Below are positions 1 to 7,140 of a stretch of DNA of 7,848 bases, in pieces. The stretch comes from Bacteroidota bacterium (GTDB lineage: Bacteria; Bacteroidota; Bacteroidia; Chitinophagales; LD1), in NCBI GenBank assembly GCA_018267355.1, contig JAFDYP010000174.1, positions 1-7,848 on the forward strand, given 5' to 3'. The number at the start of each line of letters is the position of its first letter. Positions within the stretch are counted from its first letter, which is position 1. The notes beneath the pieces were generated by a model that did not search any database, was not told the DNA's origin, and saw only the letters and a program-made list of their open reading frames with translations. The position numbers and the translations under genes were made by a program.

Positions 1-752
1 ATGAGCCGGGCTATGAGGTCCACATCTTTACTCCATGTGCTGCCGGCTACGATCAGTTTTTTGTCACCCTTGAATGCTGCAATGGTGTCATACTCTTTGC
101 GCTGCGCGGCTATAGCTGCCACCCTGTCAAAGCGTGTATCGGCACACACCTCTGCCGCAAAGCCCAGCCCTGCCAATAACTCACGAGATGATTCGTTTTG
201 TACAAAGATGTGGCGGAAATAGCCGAGCATCTCGCGGTGCAGGCCGCCATACCAGCGAAAGAAAGGCTGATCAGGCCGGAAGACAGCAGATACCAATATG
301 ACCGGCAGGTTTCTGATATAAAGTTGCCGCAGGAAATGATACCAATACTCATATTTGACCCAGATGATGAGGTCAGGTCTGACAGTACGGATAAACTTGA
401 CGGCATTGACCGCATTGTCTATAGGCAGGTACGATACGTAGTCTACCCCCTCGTAGTAGCGGCGCACATCATATCCTGACGGGGAGAAGAAGGTAAGCAA
501 TATCTTCATCGCGGGGTCTCGCTGTCGTATCATCTCTATGAGGGGGCGTGCCTGCTCAAACTCACCCAGGGAGGCACAGTGCACCCACACTTTTTTGCCA
601 TGCAGGCTTTTCATGTTATTGCGCAGGCGCGCAAATAGCTTGTCACGGCCGAGAGACCACCGCCGTGACCTGGCAGAAAATGGCGACGATACCAGTATAG
701 CCGCCCGGTATAGCAGGATGAAAAGGTCGTAAAAGAAGATATATAGCCGCAG
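1..752 (-). CDS. waaA: 3-deoxy-D-manno-octulosonic acid (Kdo) transferase, C-terminus beyond the left edge
   Basis: WaaA is an inner-membrane GT-B glycosyltransferase (family GT30) that moves Kdo from CMP-Kdo onto the lipid A precursor. About 250 residues are visible, and the family usually has about 410-430, so most of the C-terminal CMP-Kdo domain is missing. Visible signs are a hydrophobic N-terminal segment (about residues 3-21, FFYDLFILLYRAAIL), then VWVHCASLGEFEQARPLIE (about 55-73) with the conserved acidic SLGEFE motif thought to supply the catalytic base (Glu64), then PDLIIWVKYEYWYHF (about 126-139) and AGSTW near the domain junction. The frame has no ATG before residue 47 (612-614), and starting there would remove the membrane anchor. 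CTG at 750-752 gives an N-terminus of normal family length, so I chose it, but this start is uncertain. The upstream gene's stop (771-773) lies in the same frame, 18 bases before this CTG. Function is confident; the start is not. Confidence 0.9.
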   Translation of the reverse strand, partial: MRLYIFFYDLFILLYRAAILVSSPFSARSRRWSLGRDKLFARLRNNMKSLHGKKVWVHCASLGEFEQARPLIEMIRQRDPAMKILLTFFSPSGYDVRRYYEGVDYVSYLPIDNAVNAVKFIRTVRPDLIIWVKYEYWYHFLRQLYIRNLPVILVSAVFRPDQPFFRWYGGLHREMLGYFRHIFVQNESSRELLAGLGFAAEVCADTRFDRVAAIAAQRKEYDTIAAFKGDKKLIVAGSTWSKDVDLIARL

Positions 753-770
753 TGGTTCGCTTTTAAGGTT

Positions 771-1592
771 TTATCTGTAGTATTCCTCAGTATCCTCATT
801 GATAAAGACAGGGATGATCCAGCCTACTTTGAATCCGATGAACATGTCCAGCCTGGTGTGGCTATCAGGCCCGCCTATACCACCTGTGGAGTCGAAGAAG
901 TTCCACGCACGCCGGTTTTGGGTGATGCCCAGAGTATACTCTATGCCGCCATAAAAATTAAGGTACTTTTTGCGCTCGAGGTAGAGGTATCCCAGCTGTC
1001 CTTGCAGCATAAAACCATTGGTGAGGCGGTCGTAGCCGGTCTTGTAGTCAGTGTCAAACTGCTTATAGGAATCTTTGGTGGCACGTATCCATATCTTGTG
1101 CTGTATGAATCCCGGTGCGAGCGTCAGCAGGATACCGGAGTTCGGATGCTTGTCAGACAGCTTGAATATCTTGCCCGTGCGCAGCGCCAGCTCAAAGCCA
1201 CTCATCTCCAGGTTGATATCGCCCAGGTCTCCCGTGGCCTGTATAAACTGGCCCGTAGAAGTGCTGACAGGTGCGAGGATCTGGTTTTCCTTGACCCGGG
1301 AGCCAAAGAGATAGGCCCCCTCTACGCCCAGTAGCCAGTTGTGATTCATCTTATAGCTCAGATTGAGGGCTACACTATTGCAAAAACCAAATCGCTGCTT
1401 TAGCTCTCCTACGGGTATGAGTGCAGAGTAGGAAATACTGATCAGAACGGCATTATTGGTAGTCCGGGCACGTTTTTTCATAAACTCTGAGCGCTCTATA
1501 CGGGCTATAAGAAGGGAGTCATTCTGTGCAAATGATTGATTATAAAGGCTAAGCAAGATGGCAAAAGTCAATAGAACCCGGAGGCGATGCAT
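771..1592 (-). CDS. Secreted outer-membrane beta-barrel-like protein, function unknown
   Basis: This 273-residue protein has a clear Sec signal peptide: a basic start (MHRLR), a hydrophobic core (about residues 6-17) and a likely signal peptidase I cut after SFA, before QND (about residue 22). The mature part alternates polar and hydrophobic residues in aromatic-rich stretches typical of beta-strands, such as NSVALNLSYKM, NWLLGVEGAYLFG, NGFMLQGQLGYLYL, YLNFYGGIEYTLGI and, close to the C-terminus, MFIGFKVGWIIPVF. That suggests a small barrel of roughly 8-10 strands in the outer membrane, but no named family can be assigned by eye. A loop reading DSTGGIGGPDSH lies before the last strand. The gene directly precedes waaA on the same strand, with only 18 bases between its TAA and the likely waaA start, so the two are probably co-transcribed. 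A link to LPS is only guilt by association. ATG at 1590-1592 is chosen because the signal peptide begins there. Confidence 0.8.
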   Translation of the reverse strand: MHRLRVLLTFAILLSLYNQSFAQNDSLLIARIERSEFMKKRARTTNNAVLISISYSALIPVGELKQRFGFCNSVALNLSYKMNHNWLLGVEGAYLFGSRVKENQILAPVSTSTGQFIQATGDLGDINLEMSGFELALRTGKIFKLSDKHPNSGILLTLAPGFIQHKIWIRATKDSYKQFDTDYKTGYDRLTNGFMLQGQLGYLYLERKKYLNFYGGIEYTLGITQNRRAWNFFDSTGGIGGPDSHTRLDMFIGFKVGWIIPVFINEDTEEYYR

Positions 1593-1600
1593 ACAGCTAC

Positions 1601-1632
1601 TTTAGGCAATAAAGGTAAAAATATTATTTTTG
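1601..1632 (+). promoter_or_regulatory. Candidate Bacteroidota sigma-A promoter for the polysaccharide genes
   Basis: TATTTTTG at 1625-1632 matches the Bacteroidota -7 consensus TAnnTTTG exactly. TTTA at 1601-1604, 20 bases upstream, is one mismatch from the -33 TTTG element at an accepted spacing. Transcription would start near 1638-1640, about 10 bases before the ATG at 1650. This also argues against translation from the in-frame ATG at 1587, which would lie upstream of the promoter. AT-rich DNA produces such matches by chance, so this is a moderate prediction. No equally good promoter was found for the leftward gene in the same gap. Confidence 0.45.
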
Positions 1633-1649
1633 GACTCCCCTTTTTAACG

Positions 1650-2783
1650 ATGATGAACAAAATAGAGATGGTCGATCTCATCGGCCAATACCAGCATATC
1701 AAATCTGAAATAGACAGCGCTATACACACGGTCATCGATACGGGGCGCTTCATAGGTGGCCCGGCATTGGAATCCTTTACAAAGAACCTGGCCGCCTATC
1801 TGGATGTGAAGCATGTAGTACCCTGCGCCAATGGTACCGATGCCCTGCAGATAGCCATGATGGCGCTGAACCTCCAGCCGGGAGATGAGGTGATCACGGC
1901 AGACTTTACCTACGCGGCCACCGCAGAGGTGATAGCCCTGCTGCGGCTGACACCCGTGCTGGTAGAGGTAGACCCGCTGACTTTTAATATTTCGCCGGAG
2001 GCGATAGAGAAGGCCATCACGTCCGCTACCAGGGCCATCGTGCCGGTGCATCTCTTTGGCCAGTGCGCAGATATGGCTCCGATCATGGAGATAGCACAGA
2101 GGCATCACCTCTACGTGATAGAAGATACGGCCCAGGCCATAGGGGCCTACTATACTTTCCCTGACGGGAAAAAACAACGTGCCGGTACGATAGGCCAGAT
2201 AGGCACCACATCATTTTTCCCTAGTAAGAACCTCGGCTGCTATGGCGATGGCGGAGCGATCTTCACCAATGACGATGCCCTGGCCAAACGTCTCAAAATG
2301 ATAGCCAATCACGGACAGTCATCACAATATGTATTTGATGATATAGGCTGCAACAGTCGTCTGGACAATCTGCAGGCTGCTATACTGGATGTGAAACTAA
2401 AATACCTCGACAAGTACTGTACTGCGCGGCAGAGTGCGGCCGCATATTATGACGAGCAGCTGGCATCGCTGCAAAATGCTACGATCCCGGTGAGGGCGGC
2501 GAACTCTACACATGTATTTCATCAGTATACGCTGACGCTGAAGCCGGGCACTGACAGAGTAGCAGCCAGAAAGGCATTTGAGCAGAGGGGTATACCCACT
2601 ATGGTGTACTATCCGTCTCCTATGCACCGGCAGAACGCCTACAAATCCCCGCGATACTCCGATGCAGATTTCCCGATCTCTATCAGATTGAGCGAATGTG
2701 TATTATCATTGCCTATACACACAGAGATGACGAGGGACCAGCAAGACTATATCATCTCAGCAGCCAAAGACATTATTCAATAA
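1650..2783 (+). CDS. wbpE: UDP-2-acetamido-2-deoxy-3-oxo-glucuronate 3-aminotransferase (DegT/DnrJ/EryC1 family, WbpE type)
   Basis: This is a PLP-dependent sugar-nucleotide aminotransferase of 377 residues, normal for the family. It should transfer an amino group from glutamate to the 3-keto group of a UDP-HexNAc uronic acid. Motifs in order are CANGTDALQIA (about 59-69, phosphate binding), ITADFTYAATAE (about 82-93), VHLFGQCADM (133-142), VIEDTAQAIGA (156-166, with Asp159 expected to contact the PLP nitrogen), TSFFPSKNLGCYGDGGA (187-203, Lys193 being the Schiff-base lysine) and GCNSRLDNLQAAI further on. FGQCADM and FFPSKNLGCYGDGGAIFTND resemble Pseudomonas WbpE and Bordetella WlbC more than other DegT members, as far as I can recall those sequences. 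ATG at 1650 (or 1653) fits the family start MxxxxMVDLxxQY; the in-frame ATG at 1587 adds 21 unlikely residues overlapping the divergent gene. It is the first gene of the rightward set, and its acetyltransferase partner lies three genes downstream. Exact substrate is inferred. Confidence 0.88.
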   Translation: MMNKIEMVDLIGQYQHIKSEIDSAIHTVIDTGRFIGGPALESFTKNLAAYLDVKHVVPCANGTDALQIAMMALNLQPGDEVITADFTYAATAEVIALLRLTPVLVEVDPLTFNISPEAIEKAITSATRAIVPVHLFGQCADMAPIMEIAQRHHLYVIEDTAQAIGAYYTFPDGKKQRAGTIGQIGTTSFFPSKNLGCYGDGGAIFTNDDALAKRLKMIANHGQSSQYVFDDIGCNSRLDNLQAAILDVKLKYLDKYCTARQSAAAYYDEQLASLQNATIPVRAANSTHVFHQYTLTLKPGTDRVAARKAFEQRGIPTMVYYPSPMHRQNAYKSPRYSDADFPISIRLSECVLSLPIHTEMTRDQQDYIISAAKDIIQ

Positions 2784-2812
2784 ATAAACAACCCAAACCA
2801 AAAGCAAAATAA

Positions 2813-4120
2813 ATGAAGATAGCAGTAGTAGGTACAGGATACGTAGGCCTCGTGACCGGCACGTGTTTCTCAGAGACGGGCAACGATGTGACCTGTATCG
2901 ATATCAATCAGTCCAAGATAGATATGCTCAATAACAACCAACTGCCGATCTATGAGCCTGAGCTGGATGTACTCTTTGAGCGCAATAAGAAAGAGGGCAG
3001 GTTGAAATTTACCACCAGCCTGGCAGAAGGTATCAAGGATGCAAAGATCATCTTCCTTGCACTCCCTACTCCTCCTGGTGAGGACGGCAGCGCTGACCTG
3101 AAGTACATACTCGGTGTAGCCAAAGACCTCGGCCCGCTGCTGCACCAGTATGTGGTGATAGTAGACAAGAGCACCGTGCCGGTAGGTACTGCTGATAAAG
3201 TGCGCGCTGAGGTATCCAAGGGTGCCAAGGTAGAGTTTGACGTGGTGAGCAATCCGGAGTTTCTCCGCGAGGGTGTAGCTGTGGAGGACTTTATGAAACC
3301 GGAGCGTGTGGTAGTAGGCACTTCTTCTGACAAGGCGCAGGAAGTGATGGGCCACCTGTATGAGCCGTTTGTACGCCAGGGCAACCCGGTCCTCTTTATG
3401 GATGAGCGCTCTGCGGAGATGACGAAGTATGCAGCGAACTCTTTCCTGGCTACCAAAATCTCATTTATGAATGAAGTAGCTAACCTCTGCGAGCGCGTAG
3501 GCGCAGACGTAGACCAGGTACGCCGAGGTATAGGTACTGACAGCCGCATAGGCAAGAGGTTCCTCTTCCCGGGTCTCGGCTATGGTGGTAGCTGTTTCCC
3601 TAAGGATGTGCAGGCGCTGCACCAGACCGCTTCGCAGAATGACTACAACTTTGCGATACTTGACTCGGTGATGAAGGTGAACTACGATCAGCGCAAGCTC
3701 TTCCTGGCTAAAATATTGGAGAAATACCCTGATGTGAAGGGAAAAACAATAGCACTGTGGGGTCTGGCATTCAAGCCAAATACAGATGATGTGCGTGAGG
3801 CACCGGCGCTCTACCTGATAGATGAGCTGCGCAGCCGCGGCGCTGAGGTGCGTGCCTATGACCCTGAGGCTATGGGCCATGTGAAGCAGCAATACGGTGA
3901 CAAGGTATACTTTGCCAAAGATCAGTATGATGCACTGACAGGCGCCGATTTTCTGGTGATCGCTACCGAGTGGAACACCTTCCGCTCACCGGATTTTGAA
4001 AAGGTCAAAGCGGCTCTTAAAGAAAAGGTAATATTCGACGGGCGAAATTTGTATAGCCTGACGGAGATGAAAGAGTGCGGATTTTACTATTATAGCGTAG
4101 GCAGAAAAACTGTAGAATGA
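2813..4120 (+). CDS. ugd: UDP-glucose 6-dehydrogenase
   Basis: This cytoplasmic enzyme oxidises UDP-glucose twice with NAD+ to give UDP-glucuronic acid. It has 435 residues, the usual length for bacterial Ugd. The N-terminal Rossmann fold begins at residue 1 with [15 protein letters not shown] (GxGxxG) and the NAD-ribose acidic residue in CIDIN (Asp30). LPTPP (84-88), DKSTVPVGT (118-126) and NPEFLREG (147-154) follow. The central helix carries [17 protein letters not shown] (205-221), and the catalytic cysteine is Cys261 in [10 protein letters not shown]. This signature is typical of UDP-glucose dehydrogenases, not of the HexNAc enzymes. The C-terminal UDP-binding domain includes [17 protein letters not shown]. 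The 29-base gap after the aminotransferase gene is A-rich with no clear Shine-Dalgarno. The stop overlaps the next start as ATGA at 4117-4120, so it is very likely co-translated with the decarboxylase that uses its product. Confidence 0.96.
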   Translation: MKIAVVGTGYVGLVTGTCFSETGNDVTCIDINQSKIDMLNNNQLPIYEPELDVLFERNKKEGRLKFTTSLAEGIKDAKIIFLALPTPPGEDGSADLKYILGVAKDLGPLLHQYVVIVDKSTVPVGTADKVRAEVSKGAKVEFDVVSNPEFLREGVAVEDFMKPERVVVGTSSDKAQEVMGHLYEPFVRQGNPVLFMDERSAEMTKYAANSFLATKISFMNEVANLCERVGADVDQVRRGIGTDSRIGKRFLFPGLGYGGSCFPKDVQALHQTASQNDYNFAILDSVMKVNYDQRKLFLAKILEKYPDVKGKTIALWGLAFKPNTDDVREAPALYLIDELRSRGAEVRAYDPEAMGHVKQQYGDKVYFAKDQYDALTGADFLVIATEWNTFRSPDFEKVKAALKEKVIFDGRNLYSLTEMKECGFYYYSVGRKTVE

Positions 4121-5109
4121 GCAAAGCAAGAAAGAGGATACTGATCACGGGAGCTGCGGGCTTCCTCGGGTCGCACCTGTGCGACCGCTTTATAGCAGAA
4201 GACTACCACGTGATAGCGATGGATAATCTCATCACAGGTGACCTGCGCAATATCCAGCACCTTTTCAAGCTGGAGAATTTTGAATTTTATCACCATGATG
4301 TATCGAAATTTGTCTTCGTGCCCGGTGATCTGGATTATATCCTGCACTTCGCCTCACCGGCCAGCCCGATAGACTATCTCAAGATACCTATCCAGACCCT
4401 GAAGGTGGGCGCTATGGGTACGCACAACCTGCTCGGCCTGGCGCGGGTCAAGAAGGCTCGTATCCTCGTGGCATCTACCTCTGAGGTATATGGCGACCCG
4501 ACGGTACACCCGCAGACGGAGGACTACTGGGGCAATGTGAACCCTGTAGGCCCGCGTGGTGTATATGATGAAGCCAAGCGCTATATGGAGGCTATCACGA
4601 TGGCATATCATACCTATCACGGACTGGAGACGCGTATCATCCGCATCTTCAATACCTATGGCCCACGTATGAGGCTGAATGACGGTCGCGTACTGCCGGC
4701 CTTTATAGGTCAGGCGCTGAGAGGGGAGGACCTCACTATGTTTGGCGATGGTAGCCAGACGCGTTCTTTCTGCTATGTGGCAGACCTCGTGGAGGGTATC
4801 TACCGCCTGCTGCTGAGTGACTATGTGCAGCCTATGAACATAGGCAACCCTGAGGAGATCACGATCAAAGAATTTGGTGAGGAGATCATCAAACTGACCA
4901 ATTCCAGCCAGAAACTCATATCACTCGAGCTGCCAAAGGATGACCCTAAGCAGCGCAAGCCGGATATCACCAAGGCACGCGAAATACTGGGCTGGGAGCC
5001 TAAGGTGAAGCGTGCAGAGGGGCTGAAGATCACCTATGACTATTTCAAAACGCTGAGCAAAGAAGAGCTCTTTGCCGGTCACAGGGATTTTATCAATGGC
5101 AGCAAATAA
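4117..5109 (+). CDS. uxs: UDP-glucuronate decarboxylase (UDP-xylose synthase)
   Basis: This is an extended short-chain dehydrogenase of 330 residues that converts UDP-glucuronic acid to UDP-xylose through a bound NAD+ and a 4-keto intermediate. The NAD-binding motif is [12 protein letters not shown] (about 12-23). [11 protein letters not shown] (77-87) and [10 protein letters not shown] (119-128, with Glu123 as the family's characteristic acidic residue) are typical of UXS. The catalytic Tyr-x3-Lys pair is Tyr150/Lys154 in [14 protein letters not shown] (178-185), [10 protein letters not shown] and GSQTRSF with Arg216 follow; the equivalent arginine is important in characterised UXS enzymes. 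The match in spacing and motifs to animal and plant UXS is close. There is no N-terminal membrane segment, so it should be cytosolic. The start overlaps the ugd stop by four bases and the end overlaps the acetyltransferase gene by 14. A 4,6-dehydratase or 4-epimerase is less likely given HFASPASP and the ugd coupling. Confidence 0.94.
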   Translation: MSKARKRILITGAAGFLGSHLCDRFIAEDYHVIAMDNLITGDLRNIQHLFKLENFEFYHHDVSKFVFVPGDLDYILHFASPASPIDYLKIPIQTLKVGAMGTHNLLGLARVKKARILVASTSEVYGDPTVHPQTEDYWGNVNPVGPRGVYDEAKRYMEAITMAYHTYHGLETRIIRIFNTYGPRMRLNDGRVLPAFIGQALRGEDLTMFGDGSQTRSFCYVADLVEGIYRLLLSDYVQPMNIGNPEEITIKEFGEEIIKLTNSSQKLISLELPKDDPKQRKPDITKAREILGWEPKVKRAEGLKITYDYFKTLSKEELFAGHRDFINGSK

Positions 5110-5677
5110 CTACTACGCACATGAGACGGCCATCATAGACGAGGGCTGTACCATAGGTGAGGGGACCAAGATATGGCACTTCAGCCACATCATGCCCGGC
5201 TGCACGCTGGGCCGTGGCTGCAATATAGGCCAGAATGTGGTCGTATCTCCTGACGTAGTACTTGGCAATAATGTAAAGGTGCAGAATAACGTATCTATCT
5301 ATACGGGTGTGACCTGTGAGGATGATGTATTTCTTGGGCCGTCTTGTGTATTCACCAATGTAACGAATCCTCGCAGCGGCGTGAACCGCCGCGGCCAATA
5401 TGCTAAGACGCATGTGGGCAAGGGAGCGAGCATCGGTGCGAATGCCACTATCGTATGCGGTCATGACATCGGGCAGTATGCCTTCATAGGCGCCGGCGCG
5501 GTAGTGACCAAGACTGTGCCCGCATATGCGCTGCTGGTAGGCAACCCTGCGCGCCAGCTGGGCTGGATGAGCGAGTATGGTCACAGGCTGACTTTTGATA
5601 CCAATGGAAAGGCGACGTGCGAAGAAAGCGGACAAGTATATGAGCTAAAGGATGGCGCTGTGAGGCGGGTTTCTTAA
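5096..5677 (+). CDS. wbpD: UDP-2-acetamido-3-amino-2,3-dideoxy-glucuronate N-acetyltransferase (WbpD/WlbB type)
   Basis: This 193-residue protein is a left-handed beta-helix acetyltransferase that should use acetyl-CoA to acetylate the 3-amino group made by the WbpE-type enzyme. Hexapeptide repeats run from about residue 11 to 150 ([77 protein letters not shown]). [19 protein letters not shown] and [11 protein letters not shown] match what I recall of Pseudomonas WbpD and Bordetella WlbB. A C-terminal tail after GWMSEYG ([13 protein letters not shown]) is also usual in this subfamily. ATG at 5096 is chosen because [17 protein letters not shown] matches family N-termini; the in-frame ATG at 5072 would add eight residues lying entirely inside the decarboxylase gene. 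The 14-base overlap with uxs suggests coupled translation. The enzyme is cytosolic and active as a trimer in characterised relatives. The exact substrate is inferred from family and from the aminotransferase upstream. Confidence 0.9.
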   Translation: MAANNYYAHETAIIDEGCTIGEGTKIWHFSHIMPGCTLGRGCNIGQNVVVSPDVVLGNNVKVQNNVSIYTGVTCEDDVFLGPSCVFTNVTNPRSGVNRRGQYAKTHVGKGASIGANATIVCGHDIGQYAFIGAGAVVTKTVPAYALLVGNPARQLGWMSEYGHRLTFDTNGKATCEESGQVYELKDGAVRRVS

Positions 5678-5683
5678 TACAGG

Positions 5684-5713
5684 TTTAACCGCAGAGGCGC
5701 GAAAACGCAAAGG
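5684..5713. repeat. Short-period intergenic microrepeat (8-base unit, three copies)
   Basis: Just after the acetyltransferase stop lie three consecutive 8-base units: CGCAGAGG (5690-5697), CGCGAAAA (5698-5705) and CGCAAAGG (5706-5713), preceded by TTTAAC. Related strings of the type 'aaccgcagaggcgcaaag' recur as dispersed intergenic sequence in many bacterial genomes, from general recollection. Only one copy lies in this window, so its dispersed nature cannot be shown here. It is non-coding and shows no strong hairpin. Confidence 0.5.
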
Positions 5714-5842
5714 ATAGTAATAACTCTCGGGCCCTGTGATTTGAATTTCTATGTGTTCTATTTGGTTCAAAATGTATTCGGCTATTTAGACGTTGTATCA
5801 TGAAAACGGTCGACAATACAAAACAACCCCACTGAATAAAAA
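5714..5842 (+). other. Intergenic leader before the second dehydrogenase gene
   Basis: This AT-richer stretch separates two otherwise tightly packed gene groups, so a separate promoter for the downstream genes is plausible. TTTG at 5761-5764 could be a -33 element, but the sequence 18 bases on (TATTTAGA, 5783-5790) matches the -7 consensus poorly. Two tiny open frames are present: 5751-5789 (12 codons plus TAG) and 5800-5835 (11 codons plus TGA, ending 7 bases before the next ATG). No Rho-independent terminator (strong GC stem followed by T run) is visible. No RNA gene is recognised. Confidence 0.3.
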
Positions 5843-7132
5843 ATGTATCAAGAGCTACTCAATAAAGAAAAGAAACTGGCCCTGATAGGACTGGGATACG
5901 TAGGCCTGCCTATCGCACTGGAGTTTGCCAGAAAGATATCCGTGATCGGATTTGACATCAATCCAAAGCGAGTGGAGATGATGAAGCAGGGTATAGATCC
6001 TAGCTGCGAGTTGGAGAAGGAGGCGTTTGAAGGTTGCGATATCAAGTTTACATCTGATCTGGAGGATCTGAGGGAAGCTTCCTTCTTTATAGTGGCCGTG
6101 CCTACACCTGTGGACTCCCACAATGTACCGGACCTGAAGCCCGTACTATCTGCCTCGACAACGATAGGCAAGGTGCTGAAGAAGGGCGACTACGTGGTGT
6201 TTGAGTCTACGGTATACCCTGGCTGCACAGAGGATGACTGCCTGCCCGTGATAGAGCAGGTGAGCGGCCTGAAGATGGGTCTGGACTTTAAGCTCGGCTA
6301 CTCGCCGGAGCGTATCAACCCGGGTGATAAAGAACATACGCTGGCCAAGATCACCAAGGTGGTCTCCGGCTGTGATGCTGAGTCTCTGGACACTATAGCC
6401 AAAACATACGAGATCGTAGTCAAGGCTGGTACGCACCGCGCCAGCTCTATCAAGGTAGCAGAAGCTGCCAAGATCATAGAGAATACGCAGCGTGACGTCA
6501 ATATCGCGCTGATGAATGAGCTGTCCTGCATCTTTGATAAAATGGGTATCAACACCTATGAGGTGCTGGAGGCGGCAGGTACTAAGTGGAACTTCCTCAA
6601 GTTCTTCCCGGGGCTGGTGGGTGGCCACTGTATCGGTGTCGATCCATACTACCTGACCTACAAGGCAGAAGAGCTGGGCTACAAGTCTGAGGTTATCCTC
6701 GCAGGCCGCCGCATCAATGACGATATGGGCGCACGCATAGCCAAAAAGCTGGTGCAGCAACTCATACAACTGGACAAGACGATAGCACACACCAAGGTGC
6801 TGGTGATGGGGGCTACCTTCAAGGAGAATGTATCTGATATCCGCAACTCTAAAGTGGTAGATGTGATCAAGGCCCTCAAAGAATATCATGTACACGTAGA
6901 GGTCACCGATCCGTATGCTGATAATGAAGAATTTCGGCATGAGTATGGTGAGGTGCTGACCACTGATCTGGCAAAGGACTATGACGCGGTGATCGTAGCC
7001 GTAAATCATGACAAGTTCGCGGCGCTCGACGAGGCTTACTTTAAGTCTATCATGAAGCCGGATGGCATACTGGTAGATGTGAAGGGCGACCTGCGTAAGA
7101 AGATAGCGGGGATCAAGTATTGGTCATTGTAA
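5843..7132 (+). CDS. tviB: UDP-N-acetylhexosamine 6-dehydrogenase (TviB/WbpO type)
   Basis: This 429-residue NAD-dependent dehydrogenase should oxidise C6 of UDP-GlcNAc or UDP-GalNAc to the uronic acid. The Rossmann motif is LALIGLGYVGLPIA (about 12-25) with Asp38 in GFDIN. VAVPTPVD (84-91), ESTVYPGCTE (121-130) and GYSPERINPGD (152-162) follow. VAEAAKIIENTQRDVNIALMNE (205-226) is the helix with the conserved Lys and Asn, and GLVGGHCIGVDPYYLTYKA (257-275) holds the catalytic Cys263. GGHCIGVDPYYL is the signature of TviB, CapL and WbpO; the P. aeruginosa WbpA group has GGHCIPIDPFYL instead, and Ugd has GGSCFPKD. It is therefore a paralogue of, not a copy of, the ugd gene upstream. GlcNAc is favoured only because the WbpE and WbpD partners need UDP-GlcNAcA; GalNAc cannot be excluded. 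ATG at 5843 follows an A-rich leader with no clear Shine-Dalgarno. Confidence 0.9.
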   Translation: MYQELLNKEKKLALIGLGYVGLPIALEFARKISVIGFDINPKRVEMMKQGIDPSCELEKEAFEGCDIKFTSDLEDLREASFFIVAVPTPVDSHNVPDLKPVLSASTTIGKVLKKGDYVVFESTVYPGCTEDDCLPVIEQVSGLKMGLDFKLGYSPERINPGDKEHTLAKITKVVSGCDAESLDTIAKTYEIVVKAGTHRASSIKVAEAAKIIENTQRDVNIALMNELSCIFDKMGINTYEVLEAAGTKWNFLKFFPGLVGGHCIGVDPYYLTYKAEELGYKSEVILAGRRINDDMGARIAKKLVQQLIQLDKTIAHTKVLVMGATFKENVSDIRNSKVVDVIKALKEYHVHVEVTDPYADNEEFRHEYGEVLTTDLAKDYDAVIVAVNHDKFAALDEAYFKSIMKPDGILVDVKGDLRKKIAGIKYWSL

Positions 7133-7140
7133 GAAGTTTT

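Noticed and set aside
110..415. Minus-strand ATG-started frame of 101 codons
   Set aside because: It is in a different frame from the WaaA motifs, which are continuous across the same region.
858..1334. Plus-strand open frame of 158 codons opposite the barrel protein
   Set aside because: No signal or domain. The minus-strand frame has a good signal peptide and strand pattern, so it is the gene.
1587..1649. Extended start of the aminotransferase at ATG 1587
   Set aside because: It would add 21 residues absent from the family, overlap the divergent gene and lie upstream of the candidate promoter.
2950..3555. Minus-strand open frame of 201 codons, plus others at 2870-3355 and 3461-3892
   Set aside because: All are antisense to ugd, whose catalytic and cofactor motifs are intact. 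The translations are Ser/Arg/Thr- or His/Leu-rich with no recognisable motif.
5729..5734. GGGCCC palindrome
   Set aside because: A six-base palindrome with no loop or flanking extension; expected by chance.
5739..5772. Inverted repeat TTTGAA ... TTCAAA in the intergenic leader
   Set aside because: Only six bases pair across a 20-base loop in AT-rich DNA, with no GC stem or T run; too weak to call an operator or terminator.
5761..5790. Possible promoter TTTG-N18-TATTTAGA
   Set aside because: The -7 part agrees with TAnnTTTG at too few positions to list as a promoter, although the gap may still contain one.
6146..7009. Long open frame on the minus strand (287 codons)
   Set aside because: It lies wholly opposite the tviB-type dehydrogenase, which has full family motifs. 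The translation is rich in His, Leu and Tyr with no domain; it is a codon-bias shadow.
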